Shown here: in pieces, positions 26,541 to 38,550 of the stretch
Layout: each line of letters starts with the position of its first letter
Numbering within the stretch: position 1 is the first letter of the stretch
Assembly: GCF_009870125.1 (NCBI RefSeq)
Contig: NC_046683.1
Coordinates: forward strand, 52,777,869-52,841,868
Reading direction: 5' to 3'
DNA from: Drosophila pseudoobscura
Lineage: Eukaryota > Arthropoda > Insecta > Diptera > Drosophilidae
DNA: 64,000 nucleotides
Position numbers and translations under genes: made by a program
Notes under the pieces: generated by a model
What the model was told of the DNA's origin: nothing
The model's input: the letters and a program-made list of their open reading frames with translations, nothing else
Database searches by the model: none

Positions 26541-29500
26541 GGGCTATCGTGTATCAATGGGTCTCTTTTATGATGCCATTATGCTGTCACGTTTTCATGC
26601 TCATTTTGGCAGGCCGACTCAATGAGTCAATGGCTGGGCCCTTCTTCTGGCTCGAGTGCCGCATCAGCTTCTAGCCAGTTAGACGGCCCACATTTATGGC
26701 CCAGAGTCCATTACATCATCAAAAGCAGAGGCAGAGGCAGAGGCACAACAAATTGTGGCCAATATTCGAAATATTCTGTGGGTTTTGTTTTTCTTGATCA
26801 GGTTCGCTTTTTTTTTCTATATCTTATCGGGCATTTGCTGTTGTAATTGTTGACTGCACTCTCTGTCTCCGCTTTTATGGCTATTAACTGTCCCTTTCCC
26901 TCTCCCGCGCACTCGCACTCGCACTCTCGCACTCTCGCACTCTTTCTCTAAGGAGTTGTTGTTTCTATAGTAATTTCCACACCTTTGGACACTTACACCG
27001 TGCGGTGCGTCGCAGTTACTTTCAACAACAGCCACTTTCAACCCACCCCCACAGCGAGACCCTCTAGAGAGACGTGTATGTATAGATGATAGCGGTTATG
27101 GAAAACAAGGAGGCGGAGGAGGTGGAGGCAGGAGGGGCCAAAGACAACAGTATTCTCCATTGTCTATTGTCGGAGCCGAGAGCTAGCTAGCTCTCTGGTG
27201 CCTTTTGTTTCGTTTCGTTTCGCCTTCTTCTGGGGCGTAGTTTAGTCATTGTCTGGTGGGATATTGGGCAATATTTCCCTGCCATACAACTCGCTCGCTC
27301 GCGTACATTTCCATTCCACACGACAACGTTCGGTTTTTGCTGAGATTTCATCATCATTTAACAGACCCATCCCCCCCCGCCCCCACCCCACCCCAGTAGT
27401 GGGTGCCAGTCATAATCATAAACACCAAATCTCTGAAATATCAGCGCCAAATCATGCCAGAGATCTATGCTAAAACTTTAATGGCCCTACAATTATTGTC
27501 TAGTTCCAAGAAATTCCCCCCCAAAGAGTGCCTCCTCGAATGTTGTCGGAGATCAGGAACAACGTTTCCATATATCCATCCATACACGGCGCTTCTCCAC
27601 CATATACTAAGCAGATATGTGGGTATTATATATCTGGCGGTGGGGATGTGGTAACAGCAAAAGCCTTTTAATTGATAGATCAATATCGCGGTGATTGGTT
27701 TCTGTTGTGCGTGGCATATGGCACGGAGGGCCTATCGCAATACTTTCGGGGCATTGGGGGGAGCCTGGTGTCTGTCTGGCGGTGGTGGAGGTGCACTTAT
27801 CTGAAATGATAAAGGGTGGAGCTGCGGCGGGCCATGGACATGGGGAGCGACATGTGTGCTCATGGCCATGCCTCCCAGAGGTGTCTCGAGTCGGTGCATA
27901 TGCCCCAATTAGAGCCGACCAGTCCACCCCCCCAGTGCGGGGCGGTGGGGTGCCATATGTTCCTTTTCATTTCATTTACTCGGTCCGCTGCTGCCGCCAT
28001 AATAAATATATCATTGAGACAGGTTCCCTACCGTCCACTTATTCGATATTGGATATTGGAAATTTTCTTTCATTTTTCCATTTATCCATATCGCTAATTG
28101 ATTCTTGGCCGCCCAGAGGATTCTCTCTCTGGTCTCTGGTCTCTGGTCAGGGTCTGTCATGCAACCTGCCCCATTCGCGGCACGCTCCTGTCCAACCGTG
28201 GGGCATGGGGTGGGGGCTGATGACGGGGCAAATACGGAAATGATGTGTTCAAATTTCAATTTATTTATCACATTTTTATGCACCCCAATTCTGCGTTCTG
28301 CGTTCGATTTCGATTTGGATTTCGATTCCGATTTCGATTCGTTTTTGCGGACCTTAGTTTTTGTTTTAGTTTTGGGCCTCCGCTTGACGCGTCGCGACGT
28401 TGCCTGCGTTGCGGCCTGAAATGCGAAACAAGCACCATCTGACGTGCAAATATATCTGCGGACTGCTCTGCGACCACAAATCGAGGTGCGGGGTGCGGTC
28501 GGGGCGGGCGGTACGGGGTGGTGCTTTATACCATAGAAGAACTCGGACAATAATCAAATTACTTTATGGTGCTTTGTGCTGGTGTGTTTCGTGGTAGTTC
28601 TTGTGAAATTCGAAGAAGGCAGCCCCCACCACCCCCCACTCCCCCACATGCCATTTCGATTGAGGGGTGGGGTGGTGGGGGGTGGGCTGGAGGGGTTCGT
28701 CCCAGAGAATGTGTCAGTGTGTCAGTGTAACACGATCGAAGGGGAGCCTGCCACTGGCACTGCCACTGCCACCAGCGGGAGTGCACGCACGTGTTGCTGG
28801 GTTTTCTCCAATTAAAGAATGTGTGTGTCACGAGGCATTGGGAAACTGAGAAACTGAGTAACTGACGCTGCTAATTTCCTTATCGAATCGATAGAAAACA
28901 GTGGACAAAAAAAACCCTCTTATTGCATGTGCCAGTGTGTGTGTGCAGGTGGAAAAAAGTGAACGATTCGTTGAGAGAGCTTTTCGATCTTGCGCTTTTG
29001 CCTGGCGTTTGGCTTGGGAAGAGAGCTTTGGCGATCTCTCTCTCTCTCTCTCTCTGCCTCTCTTGGGCACTGTGGCTTGCTCCTTGAAGACGTCCACGAA
29101 TGAGAGTTACAGCTAACCTTTAAGCTTTTCCCTGATGTAAGAGCTTTTTTCATTGCAAGATATTCCACCCTTGAGATTCGTCCTCGCAATCTTTGTGGGC
29201 CATCAAGGACTGGCATCCGGCAGTGGATTTCAATTGAAACTAAAGCACATGCGGGTATGACCTCTGACCTGCACCTGTACTTGGCCCCCAAGTGGCGCCA
29301 CCAATCCACCGCCAATCCCCATCCCCTTCTCAGCCACCATCAGGTGTCCGTGGAATATTCAAATTCAACCTCAATGACAATGTGGCACTGCCGCATGCGG
29401 GGGCCCAATTTTCATTATCTACAGACAGATAGAGCGGGGCAGGAGGCGGGCGGAGGCGTGAGGAGGGGGGGTTAGAGGTTGGAACGGAACTGGGAAGTTA

Positions 29501-30642
29501 CCTGGGGTTGGGGGCCATGCCTGGCTGCCACACAGCTGAAAATGGGAAAAACAAATGCGCACAAATGTCATAACTATATACTCGTATACCCCCAAACATA
29601 TATACTCGTATCTACAGCTGGGGTCAACCCAATAGGACCGACAGAAAGAAGAGGAAAAGGTGAAATGGAAAGATCAACCCTTGGGGGTATAAGGGATAAA
29701 GGGATACATCGGCAGCACTTACCCGACTTTGGCGGTACAGAGGTCATGTGTGCTATTATTGTGACCCCTGCTGTATGCAGATATACTCGTACTCATGTGG
29801 ATCAACTCGTGTTCATATGTGCCTAGGCATTTAGGAGCTTTATCAGCACGCTTCGTTGGCTCTCCTCCCGCGCCTTTGTGCTGGTGGGTGGGCGGGGGGT
29901 GGTCGGTGGGTGTCATGGGCATAATTATAATCACAAGTGGGTTTATTTTTTAAGTGCCCAAAGAGCCGCTTTGCCTGTGCCCTCCCCGACTCCACTCGAC
30001 TGATAAATAAGTTTGGGTCTGGTTCGGGTGGCTCTCTCTCCAGCCGCCACCATTCATGGGACCACGCCATGCCATGCCACGCACTTTTTGTTGTTTTTTT
30101 GTTCCTTGTATAAACAAATAAAAACGTAGAAACGTTGGAAAGTGTACAACAAATTGTTGATTCTTCTTTTTGATAAGATTTACGAGTACGTAAATTTATT
30201 TTTTAGTCGCGTCTGGCGAGGGTTTCTGATTGTTTTGCGGCGATTGTAGTTGTAGGAAGTTGTTTCTGCTTGAAATTCAGATCAACTGAAAGAATTGTCC
30301 AGTTCCAGAACTAATTCCTGACTTTGGAGATGTATTTTTGCTCAAGGAGATCGTTTATATCTCTGATCCTAATGATATCCCTAATGATCCCTTTTCTCCA
30401 AGAGACTTTGGATATTTCATGTTGAGTTCTTCCTTGAATAATAAATCAAATGCTTTTCTTTAATATTTGCGCAACGAATGAATGGAGTGTCTTTCGCTCC
30501 TGTGTATTATCAGAATATATTAACAACATTGACCGACACCAAATGGTGGCCAACAGTACCTTATAAGAAACGTGGAAATCGCAGTCCAAGGGGTTGTGCC
30601 ATGAGATCGGATCAGGAGCGGGACCAGGAACAGGGACTGCTC

Positions 30643-31342
30643 TTAGAGCAGCCAGCTGGCCTGTCCGCACACGCACTGGCGGATCCTTTGCTCGAGGTTG
30701 CGCACAGAGTTGATCAGCTCCTGGCAGAGGTACTCCCTGGGCGGGCAGCCCGCGCAGTCGTTGCCACCGGGTCCGCAGGAGCAGCATGAATGCGGTGGCT
30801 TCTTGGTGGTTGTTGTCGGCTTGGTGGCTTCTGTAGTCCTGCGAGTGGTTGTTGGCTTGCGAGTGGTTGTTGGCTTAGGAGTTGTTGTTGGCTTGGGAGT
30901 GGTTGTTGGCTTGCGAGTGGTTGTTGGCTTGGGAGTTGTTGTTGGCTTGCGAGTTGTTGTTGGCTTGGGAGTGGTTGTTGGCTTGGGAGTGGTTGTTGGC
31001 TTGGGAGTGGTTGTTGGCTTAGGAGTTGTCGTGCATGGCTCGGGTGTTGTCCTGCATGGCTCGGGTGTTGTCGTGCATGGCTCGGGTGTTGTCGTGCATG
31101 GCTCGGGTGTTGTCGTGCATGGCTCGGGTGTTGTCGTGCATGGCTCGGGTGTTGTCGTGCATGGCTCGGGTGTTGTTGTTGGTTCCGTGCATCCACACGC
31201 CGATCCAGTGGCCAGATCGGCCAAGCTGATGAGCAGGATGCTCGCTGTAAAATGAAAGGAAGATTAAAGTCGAGCTCCGAACCGATCCCCAGGATAGGGA
31301 TCGACACTACCCACCAATGGCGCATGCAACGGTGGTCTTCAT
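30643..31342 (-). CDS. Sgs3: Salivary glue protein, Sgs3-like (nested in Mob2 intron)
   Basis: This encodes a secreted mucin-like glue protein, expected in late third-instar salivary glands under ecdysone control. Exons: 31342-31315 (28 nt) and 31244-30643, joined at ATTG|GTGGGT and ACAG|CGAGC, giving about 209 residues. A signal peptide comes first (MKTTVACAIASILLISLADL). Then follow a CGC motif, seven TTPEPC units, a Thr-rich block of PTTTPK/PTTTRK repeats and a conserved Cys-rich C-terminus (CGPGGNDCAGC, LCQELINSVRNLEQRIRQC, ending CGQASWLL). The tail and the short first exon with a phase-1 intron match the Sgs3/7/8 family. TATAAAAG lies at 31427-31434. The gene runs antisense inside the Mob2 intron. 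Which family member it is orthologous to is inferred from the repeats and context. Confidence 0.88.
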
Positions 31343-31426
31343 GTCGGTATCTCTTTCGTGAATTGGATGAACTTCTTCCGAAGATGTTAAGCCACAAACT
31401 GATGCCTTTCTTGGGGCAGGCTTGCG

Positions 31427-31434
31427 CTTTTATA
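31427..31434 (-). promoter_or_regulatory. TATA box of the nested glue gene
   Basis: TATAAAAG on the minus strand lies 85 bp upstream of the start codon. All three intact glue genes have the same octamer at a similar distance (72-85 bp). Confidence 0.8.
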
Positions 31435-32172
31435 GGCGCCTCCCACCGTCCAGCATGGGGGTCCACGTATAATTTCAGTGCCGTTTACACAGCAACTTTA
31501 TAAAAATGGATCAAAAACCATTTGTCTCTAGAGCAAATAGACCCGAACTCCGTCTAAAAAGCCTAAACGGCGGCGGTTAAGGCTAAGAATAGCGAAACGT
31601 GCCGGCATTTCGCTGGCTGGATCGCTGGGTGTGGGTCGGGCGCGTGTGTCGCCCAAGTTCAAGGTTCTTTCCTGGCCATGCATGGGGTGCATGGAAAGTG
31701 GCATCCCAATCCGCGCCCTAGATGCCAGGTGGCAACGCTTCTGGCGGGAAACAGCGTGCTGCCACGTCGATTAATGCTTCGATTACTAAATCGATTCACA
31801 TTCCTCAGTAACGATTCCACACAGATCTTCGGCATAGATTCATTATTATAACATCCACTGGTCCTTCAATTTCGAGATATTTTAATCTACGCCAAGAACC
31901 CCAGCCCCTGCCCTTGCCCTTGCCCCTGCCTTCGTCACTCTCCGATTTCTTTGTTTGAATTTGTAGCCGAATCTCCACGCGAATCTTGAGCACTCGAGAG
32001 AGTGCCACCCTTTGGGCATTTGAGGCGAGTCACTTGGGGCATCTGGTTCGCGATCGGTTCGGTTCGCTTCGGTTCGGTTCAGTTGGGGTTTGGAACTGTG
32101 GCTCAGTGCTTTGTTGTGTGCTTTGTGTTTGCAGGACGCAAGATGACCAAAGCAATGTAACCAAACCAAAAA
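31435..32172. other. Between glue gene and Mob2 exon C; candidate Mob2 promoter
   Basis: Upstream DNA of the glue gene runs into a candidate promoter for the third Mob2 form. GGTTC repeats (32064-32080) end in an initiator-like TCAGTT (32079-32084). A possible acceptor, TTTGCAG|GACGC, lies at 32132-32134, so the start codon at 32173 may lie in an exon spliced to an upstream leader. A six-codon upstream frame (ATG ACC AAA GCA ATG TAA) precedes it. Confidence 0.35.
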
Positions 32173-32459
32173 ATGAAAGAAACTCTAAGCTCAAAGGTGC
32201 CAACAACACGAACAGTGGGAGTAACATTCGATTCCGTATCGGAATCAAAGTCAAAGCTAAAGAGTGGTTCGGTCCAAGGGACAACAGCAACAGCAACAGG
32301 GCCACCGTCACCGCCCTCCTCATATGTGATTAAATGTCTATTGAAAACGGCGCGTTTTATGTGGCAAGTGACAACAATACCCGCCAAAATCGGTGATACC
32401 CTGGGCACCCTGTACCGCTATGCGCAGGACTCTGTCGACACCTTTCTCTGCGTAGCTGG
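32173..32459 (+). CDS. Mob2: Mob2 alternative first coding exon C
   Basis: The exon starts at the ATG at 32173 and ends at donor GCTGG|GTGAGA (32460), giving 95 codons plus two bases. It joins the exon at 32565 in phase (CVAGKARRKERDG). Unlike exons A and B, the encoded stretch has ordered character: the second half (SSYVIKCLLKTARFMWQV, then TTIPAKIGDTLGTLYRYAQDSVDTFLC) is hydrophobic to amphipathic and helix-prone, and could contact membrane or partner. With the shared exons the protein is about 576 residues. In the frame of exons A or B the region runs into a stop at 32333, so it is not an internal exon for them. Confidence 0.75.
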
Positions 32460-32564
32460 GTGAGAGTCCACACAACCGAACAGAACACTCTGAATAATGA
32501 ACCCCCCACCCCCTCCAAGGGATCCACAAAACTAATTGAAAATCTCTCCCTTGTGTCGTTACAG

Positions 32565-32725
32565 CAAGGCCCGTCGCAAAGAACGCGATGGCGATCAAAA
32601 TTCAACAGACACCAAACTGTATTTGGAGGAGAGTGTCCTAGAACGTAAATTACCTGAAGCTGATCTCAAAGCCTTGGTGGATCTACCCGCAGGCTTGGAC
32701 TACAATGAATGGCTGGCGTCACACA
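32565..32725 (+). CDS. Mob2: Mob2 shared exon 2
   Basis: The first exon common to all Mob2 forms, bounded by TTACAG|CAAGG and CACA|GTAAGT. It encodes KARRKERDGDQNSTDTKLYL, the residues EESVLERKLPEADLKALVDL and the start of the Mob fold (PAGLDYNEWLASH). The N-terminal basic cluster and the YNEWLA motif are typical of the Mob2 subgroup. It starts in phase 2 and ends in phase 1. Confidence 0.9.
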
Positions 32726-35246
32726 GTAAGTACTCCACCCCCGTCCGTATATACTATTCATTACTCAGTATTCATTATTCATCATTCAAGCAACGGCTCG
32801 GCTCGCTGGCTTTAGTGTTCGCTTTTATTCACGTGATTTTTACCCTAGCAGGGGAATAGCCATCCACTAAGCATTTCGGAATTGATTCTCCCTTACTTCG
32901 TAGGAGATCATGGCTTATGGTGTCCTCTTTTTATATGGTTTAAGTACGCGACGAGGAGAAGATTCGTTGCGGAGGTTCAAGTATGCTCCGAAGGTGGGAA
33001 GGAATCGGGAGGCTTAAGTATGCTCCGAAGGTGGGAAGGAAGGAAGGAGAAGCAGACGAGTGAAAAGGTAGAGATTCTACCGCTTCAAAATATGCCTGTG
33101 GTGGACTCATGGGCTTTCCGTGTAGGACTGCGATTATATACTGAAATCTGGCCACTTCAGGAACAGATCCTAATCTCGTTCCGAGCCGATGAGCGTTCAA
33201 TGGCCCTGGTTATGTCTCAATTTCTGATAGTTGCACTTTTCCTGATGCGCAACGCATAAGCATTTGACTCTTTGTCTGACATTCTTTGTCCAAAGCACCA
33301 ATCAGCACTTTCGGATGAGCGGCATTTTCAAAATTTGGTCTGGATTCGAATACGAGACAAAGAAACGAAGCGTAACAAGCGCCTACAAGTAGATCGGAGA
33401 TGTGTGGATAGCTGAGATCCATATAAAGGAGGAGTTCAACCAGGATTGTTTTTCAAACGATTTGCCTTGGTTTCTGTGGAATTTCTTTTCAAAAAGGGTA
33501 TCTAGCAAGTGTTCAAGCCCCGCAGCTGCAAAGTTTGCAATCTTTTGTTGTTTTCGAATTGGTTTTGATTTATTCACGTCTACCATTTGGCATTTGGCTG
33601 CGCTATTAGGCGGCTATTGTTGCCCCAGCTTTATCGTGTGATTTATAAATGAGTTTAACGAGCCACAGTCCCACAGCCAGAGGCACAGGCACAGGCACAG
33701 CCGTAGCCAGAGCGCGTCAGCTGCTGGGCAAAAGTTTGATAGCCGCCATCTAATCGCCATTCAGTAGCGTTTTCGGACCTTGGCCGTCGGCAGAGATGGG
33801 GAGGGGGTGGTACGGGAGTGCAGCGATAGGGGCCTCCTATCGATCGCTGCGCATTGAACCTGAAGCCAGTCTCTGGCCGATAGCAAGATCTGTTTGGAGA
33901 TCTGGAAAAGCCTCAGGACAGAAAATAGCCCTTGGGTGCTCTCCATTTGACCTGTGTTTCCCGTTGGGCGATTGTTCTGTCACAGAAGGACGCCTCAATA
34001 GATTACACGGAATCCACGGACACTCTTTGAAGCCCCTCTATCTGTCGCTCTGTATGAATAAATAATTAAGTATCTAATCTGTTGTCCCCCTACTGTGAGT
34101 CACATATTAATTAACTCTACCGCCGCCACCCGCAGGGAAGGAGGAGCAGCCTTATTTGTTTGCCTTTGCCATTGAACGCGAATCGATATTTGAGAAATTA
34201 CATCATCCTGTAAATAATCTCTTTTTTTGTTTGCTGCTGCCTGCTGCCTGCTGCTGGGTGGGCAAATTACACGGTTCTTTGTTGCCAGCAAAATGAGGCG
34301 GCTAATTGGCAATGTGTCAGCAAATTGTAGCTTCCACAAACACCCGAAGGCACCCACCCGCACCACACTCATCCCTCCACTGGCATAATCATTCTCCATT
34401 CATTCTTTCATTCTGCACTTGTCCTTCATTCATTCAGTCATTCATTCATCCATCCATCTATCCTCCATATCCCCACGCTCGATGATGTCTTTCCTTATTG
34501 TGGAACGATTTCTGCAGAGGAAAATAAACAGCTTTGAAGCTTTGGCTTGCCTTGACGATCAATCATCGCTATGATATACCCTCTCCCAGGGTATATGTAG
34601 GGCATTGGCAACCCATCAAAGGCCAAATGGGTTCTGTCGTGGGCGCTGGATCTCAGGGTCAGGGTCAGGGTCAGAGTGAGGGGGTGTCCAATGCAAGTTC
34701 ATATCCACATCCACTATTCGAGAGATTGCTGACTTTACAGAGCCTGCCCTGCCTCTGCCTCTGCGCCTGCCCCTGCCACCAGCGCTTATCTTGCAGCACA
34801 TAATTTGTGTTTGTTCTGCCTCTGTGTCGCTGTGCCTCTGGCCATTTCATAATGCAACAACTCGGAATGACGTAATGCCTGCCCTGCCAGTTGTGCAAAT
34901 ATTGGAATTGGCATTGACCTCACTGGGGAGACCTCCTTCGATGTCACCGCCAAAGCAGTGAAAGAAATTCCGACTAAGAACTGCTAGCAGTACGTTCTCT
35001 CTACCGTTAATGATAAGAGATATTACTACAGTACTTTAGGCACTATCTGTGGGCCTTCCATCGCTGAAATTTAGGGAGTTGTGAAAGTCTAGCTATATCT
35101 AGTGCTCCCGACTCCTCTTTTGTACAGGGAAGATACCCTTCCCCAAGATTTCTTTCACATAAACATACCTCATATTAAGGATAACCATTTCTAGTCTGCC
35201 AAATCCATAATCTCACTCTCTCTCTCTCTCGCGTTCTCTCTTGCAG
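32726..35246 (+). other. Mob2 intron, no gene recognised
   Basis: Non-coding. It contains a 37-bp-spaced tandem repeat of AAGTATGCTCCGAAGGTGGG (32979 and 33016), ATTC/CATT-rich DNA at 34398-34460, and GGGTCA repeats at 34652-34672. It ends in a CT-rich tract before the acceptor at 35246. Confidence 0.6.
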
Positions 35247-35343
35247 CCCTGGCTCTCTTCGAGCATGTAAATCTGGTATACGGAACTATTAGTGAATTTT
35301 GTACACAATCCGGTTGCGCAGACATGACTGGACCTGGCAACAG
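35247..35343 (+). CDS. Mob2: Mob2 shared exon 3
   Basis: Bounded by TTGCAG|CCCTG and AACAG|GTAAGC. It encodes TLALFEHVNLVYGTISEF followed by CTQSGC, the Cys-x4-Cys half of the structural zinc site of Mob proteins, then ADMTGPGN. It starts in phase 1 and ends in phase 2. Confidence 0.93.
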
Positions 35344-35412
35344 GTAAGCCTTGGCTTCGAACACCCCTTCGTGATTGAATGGAAAACTAATGCGGCTTTT
35401 ATCTCCGAACAG

Positions 35413-36598
35413 AACGTACTTATGGTTCGACGAGAAGGGCAAGAAGACGCGCGTGGCGGCGCCCCAGTACATCGACTACGTGATGACGTTCACGCAGAAG
35501 ACGGTCAGCGATGAGTCGATATTCCCAACCAAATACGCGAACGAGTTCCCCGGCTCGTTCGAGTCGATCGCGCGGAAGATCCTACGCTTGCAATTCCATG
35601 TGATAGCGCATCTGTATGCGGCGCATTTCCGAGAAATCGCGCTGCTCGGCTTGCACACCCATCTAAATCTGACCTTTGCGCACCTCACCGCCCTGCATCG
35701 GCGCTTCAACCTGATCGACGAGAAGGAGACGGATGTGCTGCGCGATCTGGAGGTTGCATTGCGCCTCACCGACGACACCAGCGGCCAGGACTCGTCCTCG
35801 TCGGTGCACGAGCACTCCTCCTCCTCATCCTCGCCGCCAGTCGTCGCAGCCACAGCAACAGCCGCTGGTGCCTCCGGCTGCACCGAGCAGCATCAGCAGC
35901 ATCAGCATCAGCAGCAGCACAACAATAGCAGCAGCACCAGCAACAGCACCTCCCCCGCGGAGGCGCTGCACGTCAATTCACAAAGCAACAGCCACAGCAA
36001 CAGCCACACCACAACCGCCTCGGCGTCAGCCTCCCTCATCGACGGGGACTCTGCGGCGCCGCCCATCTGCACCCAGCCGGAGGCGGGAGCGGGCTGCAAG
36101 CCGGCCGGCAGCAGTGGCCTGCTGGGCGGCATACTGGGCGACCTGACCAGCGGCGAATTCGGTGATACTACGCGGTACTGCACCTCGGCGGTTCCACAGG
36201 CGGCGGCGTCGTCGTCAGCGTCTGCGGCGGGACCAGGAGCGGACGGCGCTGCCTCAGCGGCCCTGAACAATGGCGCGGGCGCATTACATTTAAACTTTAG
36301 CAACAATAATAACAATAACCACAATCTGAACCACTTGAACCATCACCACCACCATCACCACCACCAGCACCATCACCAGCACCACCCACACGGGCATCAC
36401 GGCCACCAGGGCCACCAGGGCCACCAAGGCCACCAAGGCCACCAGGGGCATCATCAGGCGCCGGCGTCCACAACTGTGCCGCACAGTGGCCTCATACAGT
36501 GCAATGCGGCGGGCGCTGTGGGTGCGTCCGCAGGCGGTGGTGGCAATGCGGTGAGTGCCGCCACCGGGGGTGCCACATCCGCGTCCTCAACGGCATAG
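35413..36598 (+). CDS. Mob2: Mob2 shared last exon (Mob core and low-complexity tail)
   Basis: This exon completes the Mob domain: RTYLWFDEKGKKTRVAAPQY, then IDYVMTFTQK, FPTKY and AHLYAAHF, whose two His complete the C2H2 zinc site together with CTQSGC in the exon before. Mob2 binds and stimulates Tricornered, an NDR kinase. In flies it acts in wing-hair, photoreceptor and neuromuscular development. After about residue 140 of the exon comes a long tail outside the Mob fold: Ser runs, His/Gln runs, Ala/Ser-rich stretches and a His-rich block (near 36340-36450) with repeated GHQ units. The stop TAG is at 36596-36598. Such a tail is unusual compared with vertebrate MOB2 (about 200-240 residues in all). 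Confidence 0.93.
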
Positions 36599-38400
36599 GG
36601 AGCAGCAAAACGGCAAGCAGCAAAACAGCACCAGCGGCAGCAGCAGCAGCAGCAGCAGCGGCAGCGGCAGCCACAAAAACAACAACAAAAAACATTAGAA
36701 ATACTAGAATTACGCAAAAATGTTATTTAATGTTACTTCTATGATCCTAAAGTTGAAAATATTGTAAAAATAATAAAAAAAAAAATCAAACAAAAAACCG
36801 AAAAAAAGAGAAAACAAAAAACGTAAACTCAAAGAAAGAGCCACAATTATGCAAACACAAACGAGAGAGAGAGAGAGAGATGTAGAGAGAGATGAATATT
36901 GTGAGACATTATTATAAAGCCGCAAAGTGTTGGCATCCGTAGTTCCGTAAGCCGGGTAGCACGTTGATCTAGATATGTACGATATACCCTACTGTATAGA
37001 AAGAGCTGCAAGCAAGCATAGTGTTTAGAGAGTTGTCGCAGTTGAGCCTCCTCGCTTCTGCTTCTGATAGTATTTTAGCCGTCAACCTACTTCTTCGAGT
37101 CGCAAAAACCAAACAAAAAACTAAAAACAACAAGCCTTCAAGGCAGCAAAAAAGGGCGCCCCCAGAGCCGCAAATAAACCTATTTAAAAACGAGAGTCCA
37201 ATGGAAAATGTATAAAAAGCCCGATACGAAAAACGTACTATATCCAACTCCAAACCAAAACCAAAAATCCAAAAATCCATAACTTTTAATGATGTTTCTC
37301 TGGATGCCTCTGATTTCCATCCACCCGCTTAAGATAGATGATAGAAGGGAAAGGATTTTACAAGGACATACACTGAATTTTAAATAATAATAGGCTCTCA
37401 ACCCAAGTATTTAACCAATGTTCTAGAATGTTTAAGTATGCGTTAAATTGTTTGAAATTCTTTTCGCTAGAGAACTGAATTCGCATCGTGTGATAGAGTA
37501 GTGCACACTGCTCGTGGCAAATAGAGATTGTAATTCTTTCTGTCCCATCTGTTGATCGATTTTTCAAAAATATACACATGCATATGTATGTACGAGTATG
37601 TCCGCGATTCTCCACCATTTTCCAACGAACGATGCAACATTTCTCTATGTACTTTAAACGACTTTACTGCTGATATCTGATCGGGAGGAAATAAATAAAC
37701 ACAAACAAAGTATGGCACGTATGTATTCCACACGTATGTATCCACTTACATGCATTCCACTTAACGACGCGAGCCGCAGAGCATGCACCAAAGATTCACC
37801 GTTCACCGTTCACCGACTCGGCGCGGCCGCCTACAAGTATGCACGAAATATTTTACCCAAAAACACACACACAAGCAGCTAATGATACTTGTATGTTGTA
37901 TAGTATTGTGTTGTGTTGTGTTGGTCGTCCCTTCCTGTCTCCCCACCCCCACCCCCCACCCCACCCACTACCATCCCCAACAAAGAACGAATGGCAATGT
38001 AAAACGATTACTTTACAAGAAAAACATAAATGTTCGGTATAGAGTTTTAGAAGCTAAACAGACATAAGCGTGTTACTATGGTTCCACCTCTCCCGATGTA
38101 GATAACAACACACTCTCCAACTAAAAACTAAAAACTGTCCACTGAAATGACCACAAACTTTCGATCTGTCGAACTCAAACACACACACACACACACACAC
38201 AAACACACACACGCACTCACAGATGATGTACATGTATGTGAGTTATCAATAGAACACAGGTGCAAAAGCAGATGCAATGCACGGAAGGAACGAAAGCAAA
38301 CGCAAACGCAAAAGCAAAAGCAAAAGCAACCAAAAACGAATGCAAAAGCTAAAGAGAGCATAAAGGAAGATAATAAAATATGTAAACTGTTATGTTCAAT
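36599..38400 (+). other. Probable Mob2 3' UTR
   Basis: No coding content. A-rich blocks, a GA microsatellite (36863-36880) and CA repeats (38180-38212) are present. Candidate polyadenylation signals AATAAA lie near 37690 and at 38372-38377. Which one is used cannot be decided from sequence. Confidence 0.4.
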
Positions 38401-38431
38401 TTAAGCAAATTGTTTTACTGCTGATAAGACC

Positions 38432-38550
38432 ACCTTCCGATACACTTGCAGATCGGTGGGGCCCGATGCCTACCTTTCGATACCCTTGCAGATCGTTGGG
38501 GCCCGATGCCTACCTTTCGATACACTTGCAGGTCGTTGGGGCCAATGGCC
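38432..38550. repeat. 40-bp tandem repeat, three units
   Basis: Three copies of a 40-bp unit, ACCTTTCGATACCCTTGCAG followed by ATCGTTGGGGCCCGATGCCT, lie in tandem with few differences. The flanking words GTTTTACTGCTGATAAGAC (38411-38429) resemble GTTTTATTGCTGACAAGAC at 42090-42108, downstream of the intact minus-strand glue gene. The repeat thus sits at the edge of the duplicated glue unit. Confidence 0.85.

Larger units (their letters stand above)
16886..30642 (+). other. Mob2 intron, no gene recognised
   Basis: Mostly non-coding with abundant simple sequence: CT tracts (21340-21363, 21725-21765, 21840-21870), CCAT repeats (22410-22440), a G-run at 23770-23786, GCCGACCGAC-type repeats (24360-24430), GTCAGC repeats (25080-25140), a long TG microsatellite (about 26483-26538) and CCCCGCT repeats (26110-26150). 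A 36-bp minisatellite at 18536-18715 is listed separately. None of the longer open frames has a convincing protein signature. Confidence 0.5.

Noticed and set aside
28011..28550. 179-codon minus-strand frame with a Lys/Ser-rich middle
   Set aside because: The KSKSK and TKTKTK parts come from GATTTC-type repeats on the other strand; the rest shows no domain.
30714..31503. Long frames on both strands over the nested glue gene
   Set aside because: They are shadows of the repeat array, whose unit is a multiple of three and lacks stops in several frames. Only the frame with signal peptide, intron and Cys-rich tail fits the family.
31986..32333. 115-codon frame overlapping Mob2 exon C, in phase with exons A and B
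   Set aside because: If used as an internal exon it ends in a stop at 32333 before the Mob core, so it would truncate Mob2; the ATG at 32173 in another frame joins correctly.
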